A DNA stretch of 64,000 nucleotides from positions 124,001 to 188,000 of the forward strand of contig MBPM02000008.1 of NCBI GenBank assembly GCA_001695595.3. The letters are read 5' to 3'. The translations under genes were made by a program, and so were the position numbers. The DNA is from Plasmopara viticola. Its lineage: Eukaryota > Oomycota > Peronosporomycetes > Peronosporales > Peronosporaceae. The notes below the pieces were generated by a model. The model made no database searches and was not told the origin of the DNA. It saw only the letters and a list, made by a program, of their open reading frames with translations. Shown here piece after piece: positions 10,275 to 21,752 of the stretch; the stretch's first letter is position 1, and the number at the start of each line of letters is the position of its first letter.

Positions 10275-11656
10275 ACATATGACTTAGAGGGTGGCTTGGC
10301 GTCCTTGATCATGTTGCTGTCGATCATTTTGCGAAGGACATCAACAGGGGCATGACCCATGCGAGCGTGCAAGTCCACACCGCTACCTTGCACGACTACA
10401 TTGGCACAGCGCTGTTGCGCTCGAAGCCAGTAGAGTCCGTTGATAAGATCCGCAGTCGCAACAACTTGTTTGGACTTCTTGCGAGCAACATGCATCTTGA
10501 TCCCGATAGACACAACCTGGAACTGGCCACTTTTGTTGATTTGCGGAATCGATAGTAGATTCTTGCTCATGATTGGTACGTATAGCGCATCCTTTATCTC
10601 GAGTTCACGTTCGTTGCCGTTGGGAAGTACCACCCGTTCAATGATGGTCCCTACGCCCTTGATTTCAGTCTTGTTACCGTTGGCAACAGACAATTCGCCT
10701 TCGTGATCTTCATGAAGCATGGCGAGCTTGGTCTTGTCGTTGCATATGTGATGCGTGGCACCACTGTCAATTGCCCAGAGTCCCGGTGCGTTGCTAGTCG
10801 ATGACATGCCGCATTCCAGCAAGACTGCAAAGGCAACTCGATCGTCATAGTCGTTGTAGTCGTTGCGCCACAGGACAGTGTTGGCCACGCGTCCACGGTT
10901 GTTGCCGCCGCGCTTAGAGCCCCGATTCTCGTCCTTCTGCTTGGTACAGCACCGCTCAGCCGAGTGCCCCAATTTTACGCAGTACGTGCACTGGCGAGGC
11001 TCCCGATCAGTGCTGAATGCACGTGCCGTGTCTTCAGTCTTGATCGCCAGAGTCTTCTCGCCCTACCGCTTGATATGCTCGTTCGTGAGCACCTTGACGA
11101 CGTCTTGCGTTTTCAGCTCCGCAGTGCTCATCTCCAAATTTGAAACCACGTTCTCGTAGCTCTTGGGGAGACTGCGCAGCAAGCAGATTGCCACGTCTTC
11201 GTCCTCCATCTTGGCGCCGATGCCGCTAGGTTTGGCGCTGATGTTGAGGACCTCATTGCAATGTTGTAGCACATTGCCGCCTTCCGACATCTCCATGCTG
11301 AAGAGCTGTCGCTTGAGATAGATGCGACCAGCCTTCTGGGATCCACCGTAAAGTGTCTTCACACGCGTCCATGCGACCCATGCTTCCTCGCAGTCATCCA
11401 CGACGTGATGGTAGTCCGCGTCCATGTGGAGCAGCATGAGTCCGAAGGCGATATTGTTGAGCTTGACATACTCATCCTTGGCACGAGAGTCGGTGAAGGT
11501 AGGAGTCGTCTGGCGATTCACCACATGCCACGTTGACTTGGTCAGGAACACGCCACGCATGTAGCGGCTCCACGTCACGTAGTTGTCTCCATTAAATTTG
11601 TCGATGGAGACTTTGGTGGAGACGTCTTGCGCAGTGGACATGGTACTTGGGCTCAT
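10124..11656 (-). pseudogene. E03 gag and protease, running into integrase N-terminus
   Basis: The start is the ATG inside the primer-binding site (MSPSTMS). Gag is open to a stop at about 11060-11062 (KR-stop, a Gln to TAG change). The same frame resumes with the zinc knuckle ([14 protein letters not shown], Val where Gly is usual), the protease [11 protein letters not shown] and the integrase zinc region [11 protein letters not shown]. It loses frame near 10275. Confidence 0.87.
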
Positions 11657-11660
11657 AACC
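11649..11660 (-). other. Primer-binding site of E03
   Basis: GGTTATGAGCCC on the coding strand abuts the LTR and contains the gag ATG. Confidence 0.78.
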
Positions 11661-12005
11661 TGTTGGAAATTTGAAGTAAAGGAGTGGAGGAGCGAAGCTT
11701 GCGGTGAGCGAAGAGCGAAGAAGGCACTTGCGGTGTTGAATGAAGATTCGAAAGTGAGTTTATTAATTTGGTCCTTAGTTCACAACTCCTTGCTACATCT
11801 AAGCCATTCATTTATCTAAGCCAATCAGAAGAACCTACCATCCGGGCGCAAGCATCTTCCCATCCGGGCGCGATCATCTTGAGTGCGCCTGTCCATGTGT
11901 CTATTCATGACGTCATCGTTGTTCGCTTGAAACGTCGGACAGCTGCTCGTATTGGAAAGCCTTGGAAACCGGAATAAAACTGAGGGAAACCGGTTTCCTT
12001 TAATA
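11661..12005 (-). repeat. 5' LTR of E03 (345 bp)
   Basis: Class I LTR, TATTAAAGG to TTCCAACA on the coding strand, related to the E01 LTRs but with longer U5-side sequence. Its right end abuts RNase H of E04. Confidence 0.9.
11907..11916. promoter_or_regulatory. CRE-like palindrome ATGACGTCAT in E03 LTR
   Basis: A perfect bZIP (CREB/ATF-type) palindrome. One-base variants occur at the same place in the E01 and E02/E03 LTRs. A regulatory role is inference. Confidence 0.4.
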
Positions 12006-12334
12006 CGCTCAGTTTGGCGATTCAAGAGGGAAAGTGGGTTCACAAGCTACTGTGTGAGATTTTGGCGGCTTCGGGCGAAGACACTCCAGACTTGAAGGTC
12101 TTCGAGGACAACCAGTCGTGCATTAAGATGACTAAGAACCCAGTCAACCATGGCCGCGCCAAGCACATCGACATCAAGTACCATCACATCCGCGATGAAG
12201 TGAAGCGTGGAGAAGTTCTGGTCGAGTACTGCGAAACTGCGATTATGCTAGCGGACATCATGACGAAGGGACTCGGCGGACCTCGTCACAAGGACTTGAC
12301 GATGGCTCTCGGCATCCACGCGTGTTCGCATTGA
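12006..12334 (+). pseudogene. E04 RNase H C-terminal fragment
   Basis: About 108 codons are open from LSLAIQEGKWVHKLL through KVFEDNQSCIKMTKN (third RNase H Asp) and ADIMTKGLGGPRH to HACSH-stop. The catalytic N-terminal half is missing. The stop codon TGA sits in the polypurine tract. Confidence 0.88.
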
Positions 12335-12341
12335 GGGGGCG
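12331..12341 (+). other. Polypurine tract of E04
   Basis: TTGAGGGGGCG directly before the LTR; the pol stop codon TGA is inside it. Confidence 0.8.
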
Positions 12342-12642
12342 TGTTACAGGTACATGCTGACCAGTCGGTACATTGTACCCATTAACCGGCTAGCATGAAC
12401 CGGTCCAATACGACCACATGTTGATTAGACGAGTAGGCTGATTGGACGAGTAAGGAATGTTTGTGATTAGATGCACTTAGTGATAGAATGCACTACTGCG
12501 TTTCTACGCAGCAACCAAACTAACTTTAATAAATCAATCACTTCTGAATTTCCATTCAAACCCTCAAGTGCCTTCTCCGCTTCGATATCCTCGCCTCCGC
12601 CTCCTACTTAGTGCTCAAAGTCACCTTCCATCATAGACAACA
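12342..12642 (+). repeat. 3' LTR of E04 (about 301 bp)
   Basis: Starts TGTTACAGG after the polypurine tract; the end is placed at AACA before the RT sequence of E05. It aligns with 49237-49528. Confidence 0.78.
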
Positions 12643-14063
12643 TCCTTCATCCTTCCATACAGAAAAGCTGTCACAACGTCCAATTAATCAAGTGGCCACT
12701 CGAAGTACTTCGTCAAAGCGATGACCATCCGTAACGTCACGTACTTGACCACAGGCGAAAACGTTTCTGTATAGTCGATTCCGTATTTTTGTCGAAAACC
12801 CTTTGCCACGAGTCGAGCCTTGTATTTCTCAATTGAGCCGTCGGCCTTTCGCTTGATCTTAAAAACCGACTTAGTTCCGATAGCTTGAAGTCCTGATGGC
12901 AACTTTGCAGCTCAAAAGACTTGACGAAGCCGCATTGAATCAAGCTCCGCACGAATGGCTTTGCGCCAATGAAGCTGATCGGGTCCACTTATAGCTTCTT
13001 GATAAGTGGTTGGCTCGGACAAGTCGTAAGCTTCGACAGCGTTTACACTCGCACGCCAGAATGTCGGTGAAGTTAAGTCTGTGTTTTCGTCTTCGAAAGC
13101 ATGAGCTTCTCGGCCAACGCTAGATCCTGTTTGCATACGAGATTGTCGTTTGGTTTGACGTGAGTCCAATTCTTCAGGAGCACTTGTTTCATCCAGTCCT
13201 GCTTCACGATACTCGGGACTTGAAGCTCTATCTGATTGATGCTGCTTGCGCTTACCTGTTTGCTTGAAGTTTGTCGTGTATGTGAAGCCTTCGTCTTCTA
13301 TTTCGAGTGAGTCGAAGTCCATGTTTGCTTCCTCAATTTCGTCAAAAATGTTGACTTCCAAATCACCAAAACTGGATTCATCAAACTTTACGTCCCGACT
13401 GATCACTAATTGCTGAGTTTGAATGTCGTAGACTCGATATGCTTTGGACACTTCTTCATAGCCCACAAACACACCAACTCGAGACTTGGGGTCCCACTTA
13501 AGCCTCTTTTCTTTCGGAGTCAAAACGTAGGCCCGACACCCAAAGACACGCATATGTCCAACGCTTGGCTTGAGCTTGTGAATGATCTCGAATGGAGTCT
13601 TGTTCTTCATTTTTGGTGAGGGAAGGCGGTTCTTGATGTATATTGCAGTCATAGCGGCCTCTCCCCAAAAACTCTTGTCCAGTTTAGCGTGATGTAGTAT
13701 GCTGCGTCCAATAGTCACAATCGTCCTTATTGCACGCTCAGCTGTTCCGTTGGTTTGATGCGCGTATGGGACTGTTACCTGCTGCTCGATACCCTCCATC
13801 TCGTAAAAACCTTTTAACGAGTTGGTTGCAAACTCACGAGATCCGTCATGACGTACGAACTTGACTTTCTTTCCAAATTGAGTCTGAACCTTCAAAATGT
13901 AAGTTTTGATTGCATCTTCGCTGTCCGATCTGGCTTGCAAGCAGAAACCCTTCATATATCCACTGGCCTCATCCACAATTAGTAGGAGATACTTGCTTCC
14001 CCCAAGTGATACTTGCTCCATTGGGCCGCAGATGTCAAAGTGGAGAAGCTCAAAGGAGGCAAA
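12643..14063 (-). pseudogene. E05 integrase core/C-terminus, linker and RT start
   Basis: A 369-residue frame (14021-12912) has VDEASGYMKG, RHDGSREF, NGTAERAIRT, VFGCRAYVL and GVFVGYEEVSKAYR, an acidic linker, and the RT entry RQVF. It ends at a CGA-to-TGA stop near 12911. The frame resumes at 12902 with KRKADGS and LVAKGFRQ and stops at PLD-stop just before motif A (CAA to TAA, near 12685). RT is then lost at the E04 junction. A third CGA-to-TGA stop lies near 14061, between this block and the zinc module. Confidence 0.86.
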
Positions 14064-14381
14064 TCAACGCTTGTCAGGATTAGTTGGAAACGGTTTTTGG
14101 ACCATCTTGCCCTCTTGGCACCCGCGACAAATGCTCGGCAAAGTCGACATTGATGCATCACAAACATCTTTAATCATTCCACCAGCAATCATTTTTGGGA
14201 GCACATCACTAGGCGCGTGACCCAACCGTGCATGCAGGTCAATCTTGTTACTTGATTCAGTCATATTAGCCGATGGCCATAAGGTCCGTAGCCAGTAAAG
14301 ACCGTCAATTAGGTCGGCTGTTGCCACTATCCCTTTCGAATTCTTCGACTCAATGTCCATGCGGGCACCGTCAAATACCAC
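14064..14381 (-). pseudogene. E05 integrase zinc-binding region
   Basis: LHARLGHAPSDVL and CRGCQEGKM form the HHCC module upstream of the integrase core. The frame is bounded by a stop near 14061 and by a stop or frameshift near 14381-14445 upstream. Confidence 0.83.
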
Positions 14382-14444
14382 TTAGAAGCAACCGCTTTTG
14401 TTGATCTGCGGGACAGAGAGCAGGTTCTTGCTCTCTGTTGGAAC

Positions 14445-15410
14445 TTAAAGCGCATCTTTGATTTCAATGTCGCGTATGTCACCGTTGGGTAGCACCACCC
14501 GCTCAAAAATGGTTCCCACACCCATAATTGCAGTTTTGCTTCCATCTGCTACCGCAAGTTTGCCACAATTTTGTTCATCGAGAGTCCGAAACTTGGACTT
14601 GTCGTAGCAAATGTGGTGCGTGGAACCACTGTCAATGGCCCACATGCCTGGCATATCTTTGCCCGAAGACAGCTCGCATTCCAATGATACTGCAACTGCG
14701 ATCCGATCGTAATCGTTGTCGTTGTTGCACCGAAACTGTCCATTGCTTGCTCCGCGTCCACGATTTTGTACGCCGCGTCGAGCTCCTCGATTGTCATCTT
14801 TTTGCTTGGTCCAGCAATGTTCCATCGTATGCCCCACTTTGCCACTATATGTGCATTGGCGGGACTCTCTTTCGGCACTGAACGCCTTGGCTGCGTCTTA
14901 AGTTTTCACCGCTGGAGTCCTCTCACCTTGACACTTGATGTGCTCGTTTGTCAGCACCTTCACAACGTCTTGCGTCCGCAATTCTGCACTGCTCATCTCC
15001 AAGTTTAGCACGACGTTCTCGTAGCTTTTTGGCAGACTCCGAAGCAGACAAATCGCGACGTCCTCATCCTCCATCTTGGCACCGATACTGCTTAGCTTGG
15101 CGCTGATGTTGAGAACCTCATTGCAGTGATGCAGAACGTTGTTGCCTTCCGCCATTTCCATGCTGAAAAGTTGGTGCTTCAGGTAGATGCGACCAGCCTT
15201 TTGTGACCCGCCGTAAAGTGTTTTGATACGGATTCAGGCGCGAACATCAGTGAATGTCGGCGTGACCTCCCGATTAACCACGTGCCACACCGACTTGGTG
15301 AGAAACACGCCGCGCATGTATCGGCACCACGTAGCGTAGTTATCCCCGTTGAATTTGTCGACAAGCACTTTTGACGAAACATCTTGCGTGGAGGACATGG
15401 TCGTTGGGCT
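14445..15410 (-). pseudogene. E05 gag and protease
   Basis: The gag starts at the ATG in the primer-binding site (MSPTTMSS). It has a deletion of about 105 bp near 15236 relative to E08, removing the [14 protein letters not shown] region. A stop near 14895 follows. The zinc knuckle region, LGHTMEHC (Arg to His against E08), and the protease AIDSGSTHHIC (Ala to Ser in the active-site box) are in the frame 14837-14445. Confidence 0.83.
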
Positions 15411-15417
15411 CATAAAC
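15406..15417 (-). other. Primer-binding site of E05
   Basis: GTTTATGAGCCC on the coding strand, one mismatch from the other copies; it contains the gag ATG. Confidence 0.7.
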
Positions 15418-15670
15418 TGTTAATTGTCTGAGGCCGGAAGGTAAGGAAGGCTGAAGAGACAAAGTGAAGGGTCGTTTGCGTTGAAGCGAAGACACTTGAC
15501 TGAGAGGAAGTAAATTTGGAAGTGATTGATTTATTGGGGGTTAAACTCCTACTACTCGTAAACATAACGTAATTACCTTAAACCGTAAAAAGTAAAAATT
15601 ATGTTGAACCGGGGTTCAGATTGGACCGGGTTGGGTTGTGTACGTTACCTGAAACCCATAACCCTCAATA
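15418..15670 (-). repeat. 5' LTR of E05 (253 bp)
   Basis: Short class I LTR type, TATTGAGGGTTATGGG to AATTAACA on the coding strand, the same type as both E08 LTRs. Its right end cuts E06. Confidence 0.9.
15512..15525 (-). promoter_or_regulatory. Oomycete-type initiator candidate in E05 LTR
   Basis: The coding strand reads TCACTTCCAAATTT, near the oomycete consensus TCATTYYNCAWTTT. Motif evidence only. Confidence 0.4.
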
Positions 15671-16650
15671 CAACAAGTGTACGATTCATGCGTTCTGCGA
15701 CTCCATTAAGTTGTGGCGTGTATGGTGGCGTAAACTTCTGTATGATGCCACGCTCTGCACAAAACTTTGCCATTGCTCCAGAAGTGTACTCGCCACCATT
15801 ATCACAACAGAGTGATTTAACGCGCATGTTCGTCTGATTTTCAGCCATCACAACGAAAGTAGCAAACTTGTCGGCAACCTCGGGCTTGTTTCGTAGCAAG
15901 TACACAGCACAGTAATGCGACTACTCGTCGATAAAAGTAGCAAAATAGCGCTTGCCACTGAATGTCGCCGTTTGCATGGGTCCACACACAACGCTGTGAA
16001 TGACTTCAAGAACTCTATTTGCCCGATTGGGTGAAGACTTCATGAAGCTTACCCGCGTCTGTTTGCCAAGGGCGCATCCTTTGCACAGCTCCCACTACTT
16101 AACAGACTTCAGGTCAATACCTGCTCCACAGCCTTTTGCAACAATAGTCGAAAGATCACCGTGACCGATGTGACCTAGTCGAAGGTGCCAGAGGTACGAC
16201 GTGATGTCCCCATGGCATCCCAACGAGCTAGTCAAATTGGCCTCGTCTTCAACAATTGGCTTCATGCAGAGCTTGAACAGTCCCTTTCCCTCACAAGCGC
16301 CCAACTTCCAGCGAAGACCTTTCGCTTCAGCAAAGCAGCCGTCGTGCTCAAACGTGACTGGACCAACATCCTTTGTAAGGCGTCCAACGGAGAATAAATT
16401 GCGCGAAAGCTTTGGAATGTGCCAAACCGAAGTGAGAACACCCTTCTTCATTCCGCGAAGCGTAAACATCGACATAACAATGTCACTCGTTCCCACAGCT
16501 TGAACCACGCCATCATCCGCGAGATGCACATCCACTGGGTCGATTCTCTTGTAGTTTTTCATGTACTCTTTCGAGTATGTCATGTGTTGAGTGGCCCCCG
16601 AGTCAACTAGCCACACACAGCTCGACTTGGTGGGATAGGCAGCTTCACCA
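15671..16650 (-). pseudogene. E06: class II copia protease-integrase fragment
   Basis: From right to left the fragment carries VGEAAYPTKSSCVW, an intact protease box VDSGATQHM, the pre-integrase region, HLRLGHIGHGD, a stop replacing Trp near 16094 (SVK-stop, before ELCKGCALG), HSVVCGP where HSDVCGP is usual, CDNGGEY and NGVAERMNRTL, then the E05 LTR. The first catalytic Asp of integrase therefore appears lost (Asp to Val near 15990). It belongs to the E14/E18 family but keeps the intact protease box. Its right end is fused to the array. Confidence 0.84.
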
Positions 16651-17045
16651 ACGCGTGACAACCAAACACTTTCAATTTGGCTAATAGCGGTGTCTTGGCT
16701 GTCCAAAGCTCGAAAGGTGACGTTTGGTGCTCGATAGCACGCGATGGACACCGATTTCGAAGAAACTTTGCTGTCATAACTGCTTCGCTCCAGTAGTGTT
16801 TGGCGGGGCCCGCGTGCTCCAACATGCACCTTGCGCATTCCACAAGCGTCCGATTCATACGCTCCGCAACTCCGTTAAGCTGTGGTGTGTACGGCGGCGT
16901 ATACTCACCACCGTTGTCACTGCGAAGAGATTTTACGCGTTTGCCGGTCTGCTTTTCTGCGAATGCCACAAAATTGGCGAACTTGTCCACGACTTCTGAC
17001 TTGCTCTCGATCAGAAGACGACGCAATATCTTGACTTGTCGTCGA
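16651..17045 (-). repeat. Array partial unit 0
   Basis: Left-end remnant from RRLLIESKSEV to about FGCHALV. It is then fused to E06 at about 16650 through a shared AAC. Confidence 0.9.
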
Positions 17046-18144
17046 TGAATATCTCCTCATAATCAACTCCAAACTTTTGTGAAAATCCCTTGGCAACGAG
17101 TCGCGTCTTGAACCGCTCGATAATCTTATCTTGGTTTTCCTTGACTCGAAACACCCATCTGCAGCCGATCGCTTTGCGTCCCTTAGGCATAGAAACAACA
17201 TCCCAAGTCTTGTTCTTGTAGCTTTCCATTGGCCCGCGTCACTGGATCCCATCGCCGACTTGAACGTTGTCGGCAATTCTCCCACTGAATACACGACGTG
17301 GGCGGCTTCGTAGCCCTCTTCGCGAATTGTAGCCAGAGCCGACATTTTTTCGAGTGTCGAGCGTTGGTATTTCGGCACATGACGCTTGGGCTGCGGAACT
17401 TCAGTCATCTTTTCCAAAGATTGAGTACGAGTGTGCCGCTTGCTTCCCAATTCGAAGTCCGTACTTGCGTCGTGTGTCTCATCTTGCTCTTGCTCAAACT
17501 CGTTTTCGTCGTCCGTCGATATTCCTTCATCCTCATCATGAATCTCGACAATACTGCTTTCGTTTTCGAAAGTCGTTCTTCGACTGTCGGAGGTGTCTTC
17601 CTTGAACCGAGCATCACGACTCATGACGATTCGACCAGTCGACAATTCCTCAAAACAATACGTCTTTTGGTGCTCCGAGTAGCCCAAAAATCCACACAAT
17701 ATTGCTTTCGCATCCAGTTTCGAGTGCTTTTCTTTTGGAACATGCACGAACGCGTGACAACCAAACACTTTCAAGTTGGCTAATAGCGGTGTCTTGGCTG
17801 TCCAAAGCTCGAAAGGTGACGTTTGGTGCTCGATAGCACGCGATAGACACCGATTTCGAAGAAACTTTGCTGTCATAATTGCTTCTCTCCAGTAGTGTTT
17901 GGCGAGGCCCGCGTGCTCCAACATGCACCTTGCGCATTCCACAAGCGTCCGATTCATACGCTCCGCAACTTCGTTAAGCTGTGGTGTGTACGGCGGCGTA
18001 TACTCGCCACCGTTGTCACTGCGAAGAGATTTTACGCGTTTGCCGGTCTGCTTTTCTGCGAATGCCACAAAATTGGCGAACTTGTCCACGACTTCTGACT
18101 TGCTCTTGATCAGAAGACGACGCAATATCTTGACTTGTCGTCGA
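17046..18144 (-). repeat. Array unit 1 (1099 bp)
   Basis: Carries a private 28-bp deletion near 17220 (after QWKA), which shifts the RT-side frame. Otherwise open from 18125. Confidence 0.92.
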
Positions 18145-18821
18145 TAAATGTCTCCTTATCCTGCTCTTGCTCAAACTCGTTTTCGTCGTCCGTCGATATT
18201 CCTTCATCCGCATCATTAGTCTCGACAATAGTGCTTTTATTTTCGAAAGTCGTTCTTCCACTGTCGAAAGTGTCTTCCTTGAACCGAGCATCACGACTCA
18301 TGACGATTCGACCAGTCGACAATTCCTCAAAACAATACGTCTTTTGGTGCTCCGAGTAGCCCAAAAATCCACACAATATTGCTTTCGCATCCAGTTTCGA
18401 GTGCTTTTCTTTTGGAACATGCACGAACGCGTGACAACCAAACACTTTCAAGTTGGCTAATAGCGGTGTCTTGGCTGTCCAAAGCTCGAAAGGTGACGTT
18501 TGGTGCTCGATAGCACGCGATGGACACCGATTTCGAAGAAACTTTGCTGTCATAACTGCTTCTCTCCAGTAGTGTTTGGCGAGGCCCGCGTGCTCCAACA
18601 TGCACCTTGCGCATTCCACAAGCGTCCGATTCATACGCTCCGCAACTTCGTTAAGCTGTGGTGTGTACGGCGGCGTATACTCGCCACCGTTGTCACTGCG
18701 AAGAGATTTTACGCGTTTGCCGGTCTGCTTTTCTGCGAATGCCACAAAATTGGCGAACTTGTCCACGACTTCTGACTTGCTCTTGATCAGAAGACGACGC
18801 AATATCTTGACTTGTCGTCGA
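18145..18821 (-). repeat. Array unit 2 (677 bp, internally deleted)
   Basis: Lacks 450 bp between the linker (EFEQEQD) and the unit joint (KETFIDDK), so the RT part is gone. The deletion is a multiple of three. Confidence 0.93.
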
Positions 18822-19498
18822 TAAATGTCTCCTTATCATGCTCTTGCTCAAACTCGTTTTCGTCGTCCGTCGATATTCCTTTATCCGCATCATTAATCTC
18901 GACAATAGTGCTTTTATTTTCGAAAGTCGTTCTTCCACTGTCGAAAGTGTCTTCCTTGAACCGAGCATCACGACTCATGACGATTCGACCAGTCGACAAT
19001 TCCTCAAAACAATACGTCTTTTGGTGCTCCGAGTAGCCCAAAAATCGACACAATATTGCTTTCGCATCCAGTTTCGAGTGCTTTTCTTTTGGAACATGCA
19101 CGAACGCGTGACAACCAAACACTTTCAAGTTGGCTAATAACGGTGTCTTGGCTGTCCAAAGCTCGAAAGGTGACGTTTGGTGCTCGATAGCACGCGATGG
19201 ACACCGATTTCGAAGAAACTTTGCTGTCATAACCGCTTCTCTCCAGTAGTGTTTGGCGGGGCCCGCGTGCTCCAACATGCACCTTGCGCATTCCACAAGC
19301 GTCCGATTCATACGCTCCGCAACTCCGTTAAGCTGTGGTGTGTACGGCGGCGTATACTCGCCACCGTTGTCACTGCGAAGAGATTTTACGCGTTTGCCGG
19401 TCTGCTTTTCTGCGAATACCACAAAATTGGCGAACTTGTCCACGACTTCTGACTTGGTCTTGATCAGAAGACGACGCAATATCCTGACTTGTCGTCGA
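18822..19498 (-). repeat. Array unit 3 (677 bp, same deletion as unit 2)
   Basis: Same 450-bp deletion endpoints as its neighbour, so the short form was itself duplicated in tandem. Confidence 0.93.
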
Positions 19499-20625
19499 TG
19501 AATGTCTCCTCATAATCAACTCCAAACTTTTGTGAAAATCCCTTGGCAACGAGTCGCGCCTTGAACCGCTCGATAATCCCATCTTGGTTTTCCTTGACTC
19601 GAAACACCCATTTGCAGCCGATCGCTTTGCGTCCCTTAGGCAGAGGAACAACATCCCAAGTCTTGTTCTTGTGGAGTGACTCTAGCTCCGAATCGCATGC
19701 AGCTTTCCATTGGCCCGCATCACTGGATCCCATCGCCGACTTGAACGTTGTCGGCAATTCTCCCACTGAATACACGACGTGAACGGCTTCGTAGCCCTCT
19801 TCGCGAATTGTAGCCAGAGCCGACATTTTTTCGAGTGTCGAGCGTTGGTATTTTGGCACATGACGCTTGGGCTGCGGAACTTCAGTCATCTTTTCCAAAG
19901 ATTGAGTACAAGTGTGCCGCTTGCTTCCCAATTCGAAGTCCGTACTTGCGTCGTGTGTCTCATCCTGCTCTTGCTCAAACTCGTTTTCGTCGTCCGTCGG
20001 AATTCCTTCCTCCTCATCATGAATCTCGACGATAGTGCTTTTATTTTCGAAAGTCGTTCTTCCAACGACGAAAGTGTTTTCCTTGAACTTAGCATCACGA
20101 CTCATGACGATTCGACCAGTCGACAATTCCTCAAAACGATACGTCTTTTGGTGCACCGAGTAGCCCAAAAATCGACACAATATTGCTTTCGCATCCAGTT
20201 TCGAGTGCTTTTCTTTCGGAACATGCACGAACGCGTGACAACCAAACACTTTCAAGTTGGCTAATAGCGGTGTCTTGGCTGTCCAAAGCTCGAAAGGTGA
20301 CGTTTGGTGCTCGATAGCACGCGATGGACACCGATTTCGAAGAAACTTTGCTGTCATAACTGCTTCTCTCCAGTAGTTTTTGGCGGGGCCCGCGTGCTCC
20401 AACATGCACCTTGCGCATTCCACAAGCGTCCGATCCATACGCTCCGCAACTCCGTTAAGCTGTGGTGTGTACGGCGGCGTATACTCGCCACCGTTGTCAC
20501 TGCGAAGAGATTTTACGCGTTTGCCGGTCTGCTTTTTTGCGAATACCACAAAATTGGCGAACTTGTCCACGACTTCTGACTTGCTCTTTATCAGAAGACG
20601 ACGCAATATATTGACTTGTCGTCGA
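19499..20625 (-). repeat. Array unit 4 (1127 bp, fully open)
   Basis: A 380-residue frame spans the whole unit without a stop until the joint. Gives a good reference copy of the unit. Confidence 0.93.
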
Positions 20626-21752
20626 TGAATGTCTCCTCATAATCAACTCCAAACTTTTGTGAAAATCCCTTGGCAACGAGTCGCGCCTTGAACCGCTCGA
20701 TAATCCCTTCTTGGTTTTCCTTGACTCGAAACACCCATTTGCAGCCGATCGCTTTGCGTCCCTTAGGCAGAGGAACAACATCTCAAGTCTTGTTCTTGTG
20801 GAGTGACTCTAGCTCCGAATCGCGTGCAGCTTTCCATTGGCCCGCGTCACTGGATCCCATCGCCGACTTGAACGTTGTCGGCAATTCTCCCACTGAATAC
20901 ACGACGTGGGCGGCTTCGTAGCCCTCTTCGCGAATTGTAGCCAGAGCCGACATTTTTTCGAGTGTCGAGCGTTGGTATTTCGGCACATGACGCTTGGGCT
21001 GCGGAACTTCAGTCATCTTTTCCAAAGATTGAGTACAGGTGTGCCGCTTGCTTCCCAATTCGAAGTCCGTACTTGCGTCGTGTGTCTCATCCTGCTCTTG
21101 CTCAAACTCGTTTTCGTCGTCCGTCGGAATTCCTTCCTCCTCATCATGAATCTCGACGATAGTGCTTTTATTTTCGAAAGTCGTTCTTCCACCGACGAAA
21201 GTGTTTTCCTTGAACTGAGCATCACGACTCATGACGATTCGACCAGTCGACAATTCCTCAAAACGATACGTCTTTTGGTGCTCCGAGTAGCCCAAAAATC
21301 GACACAATATTGCTTTCGCATCCAGTTTCGAGCGCTTTTCTTTCGAAACATGCACGAACGCGTGACAACCAAACACTTTCAAGTTGGCTAATAGCGGTGT
21401 CTTGGCTGTCCAAAGCTCGAAAGGTGACGTTTGGTGCTCGATAGCACGCGATAGATACCGATTTCGAAGAAACTTTGCTGTCATAACTGCTTCTCTCCAG
21501 TAGTGTTTGGCGAGGCCCGCGTGCTCCAACATGCACCTTGCGCATTCCACAAGCGTCCGATTCATACGCTCCGCAACTCCGTTAAGCTGTGGTGTGTACG
21601 GCGGCGTATACTCGCCACCGTTGTCACTGCGAAGAGATTTTACGCGTTTGCCGGTCTGCTTTTTTGCGAATACCACAAAATTGGCGAACTTGTCCACGAC
21701 TTCTGACTTGCTCTTTATCAGAAGACGACGCAATATCTTGACTTGTCGTCGA
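20626..21752 (-). repeat. Array unit 5 (1127 bp)
   Basis: The Trp codon of NKTWDVV has become TGA near 20782. The same change occurs in unit 10. Confidence 0.93.

Larger units (their letters stand above)
7292..12005 (-). mobile_element. E03: class I copia element, nearly full length
   Basis: All domains are present from gag (11656) to the RNase H tail (about 7571). I see few lesions in the main frame: a stop in gag near 11060, a frameshift near 10275, a stop in the linker at about 9298, a stop at 7775-7777 and a slip at the very end. This is the best-preserved class I copy. LTR ageing is not possible because the 3' LTR is recombinant. Confidence 0.9.
12006..12642 (+). mobile_element. E04: 3' end of a plus-strand class I copia element
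   Basis: Only the RNase H tail, polypurine tract and 3' LTR remain. The left end is cut by the E03 LTR and the right LTR end abuts the RT of E05. E10 carries the same LTR type. Confidence 0.85.
12643..15670 (-). mobile_element. E05: class I copia element, 5' part
   Basis: Gag, protease, integrase and the start of RT are present, and the rest is cut at 12642/12643 by the E04 LTR. It is a close relative of E08. Several stops arose as CGA to TGA. Confidence 0.87.
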
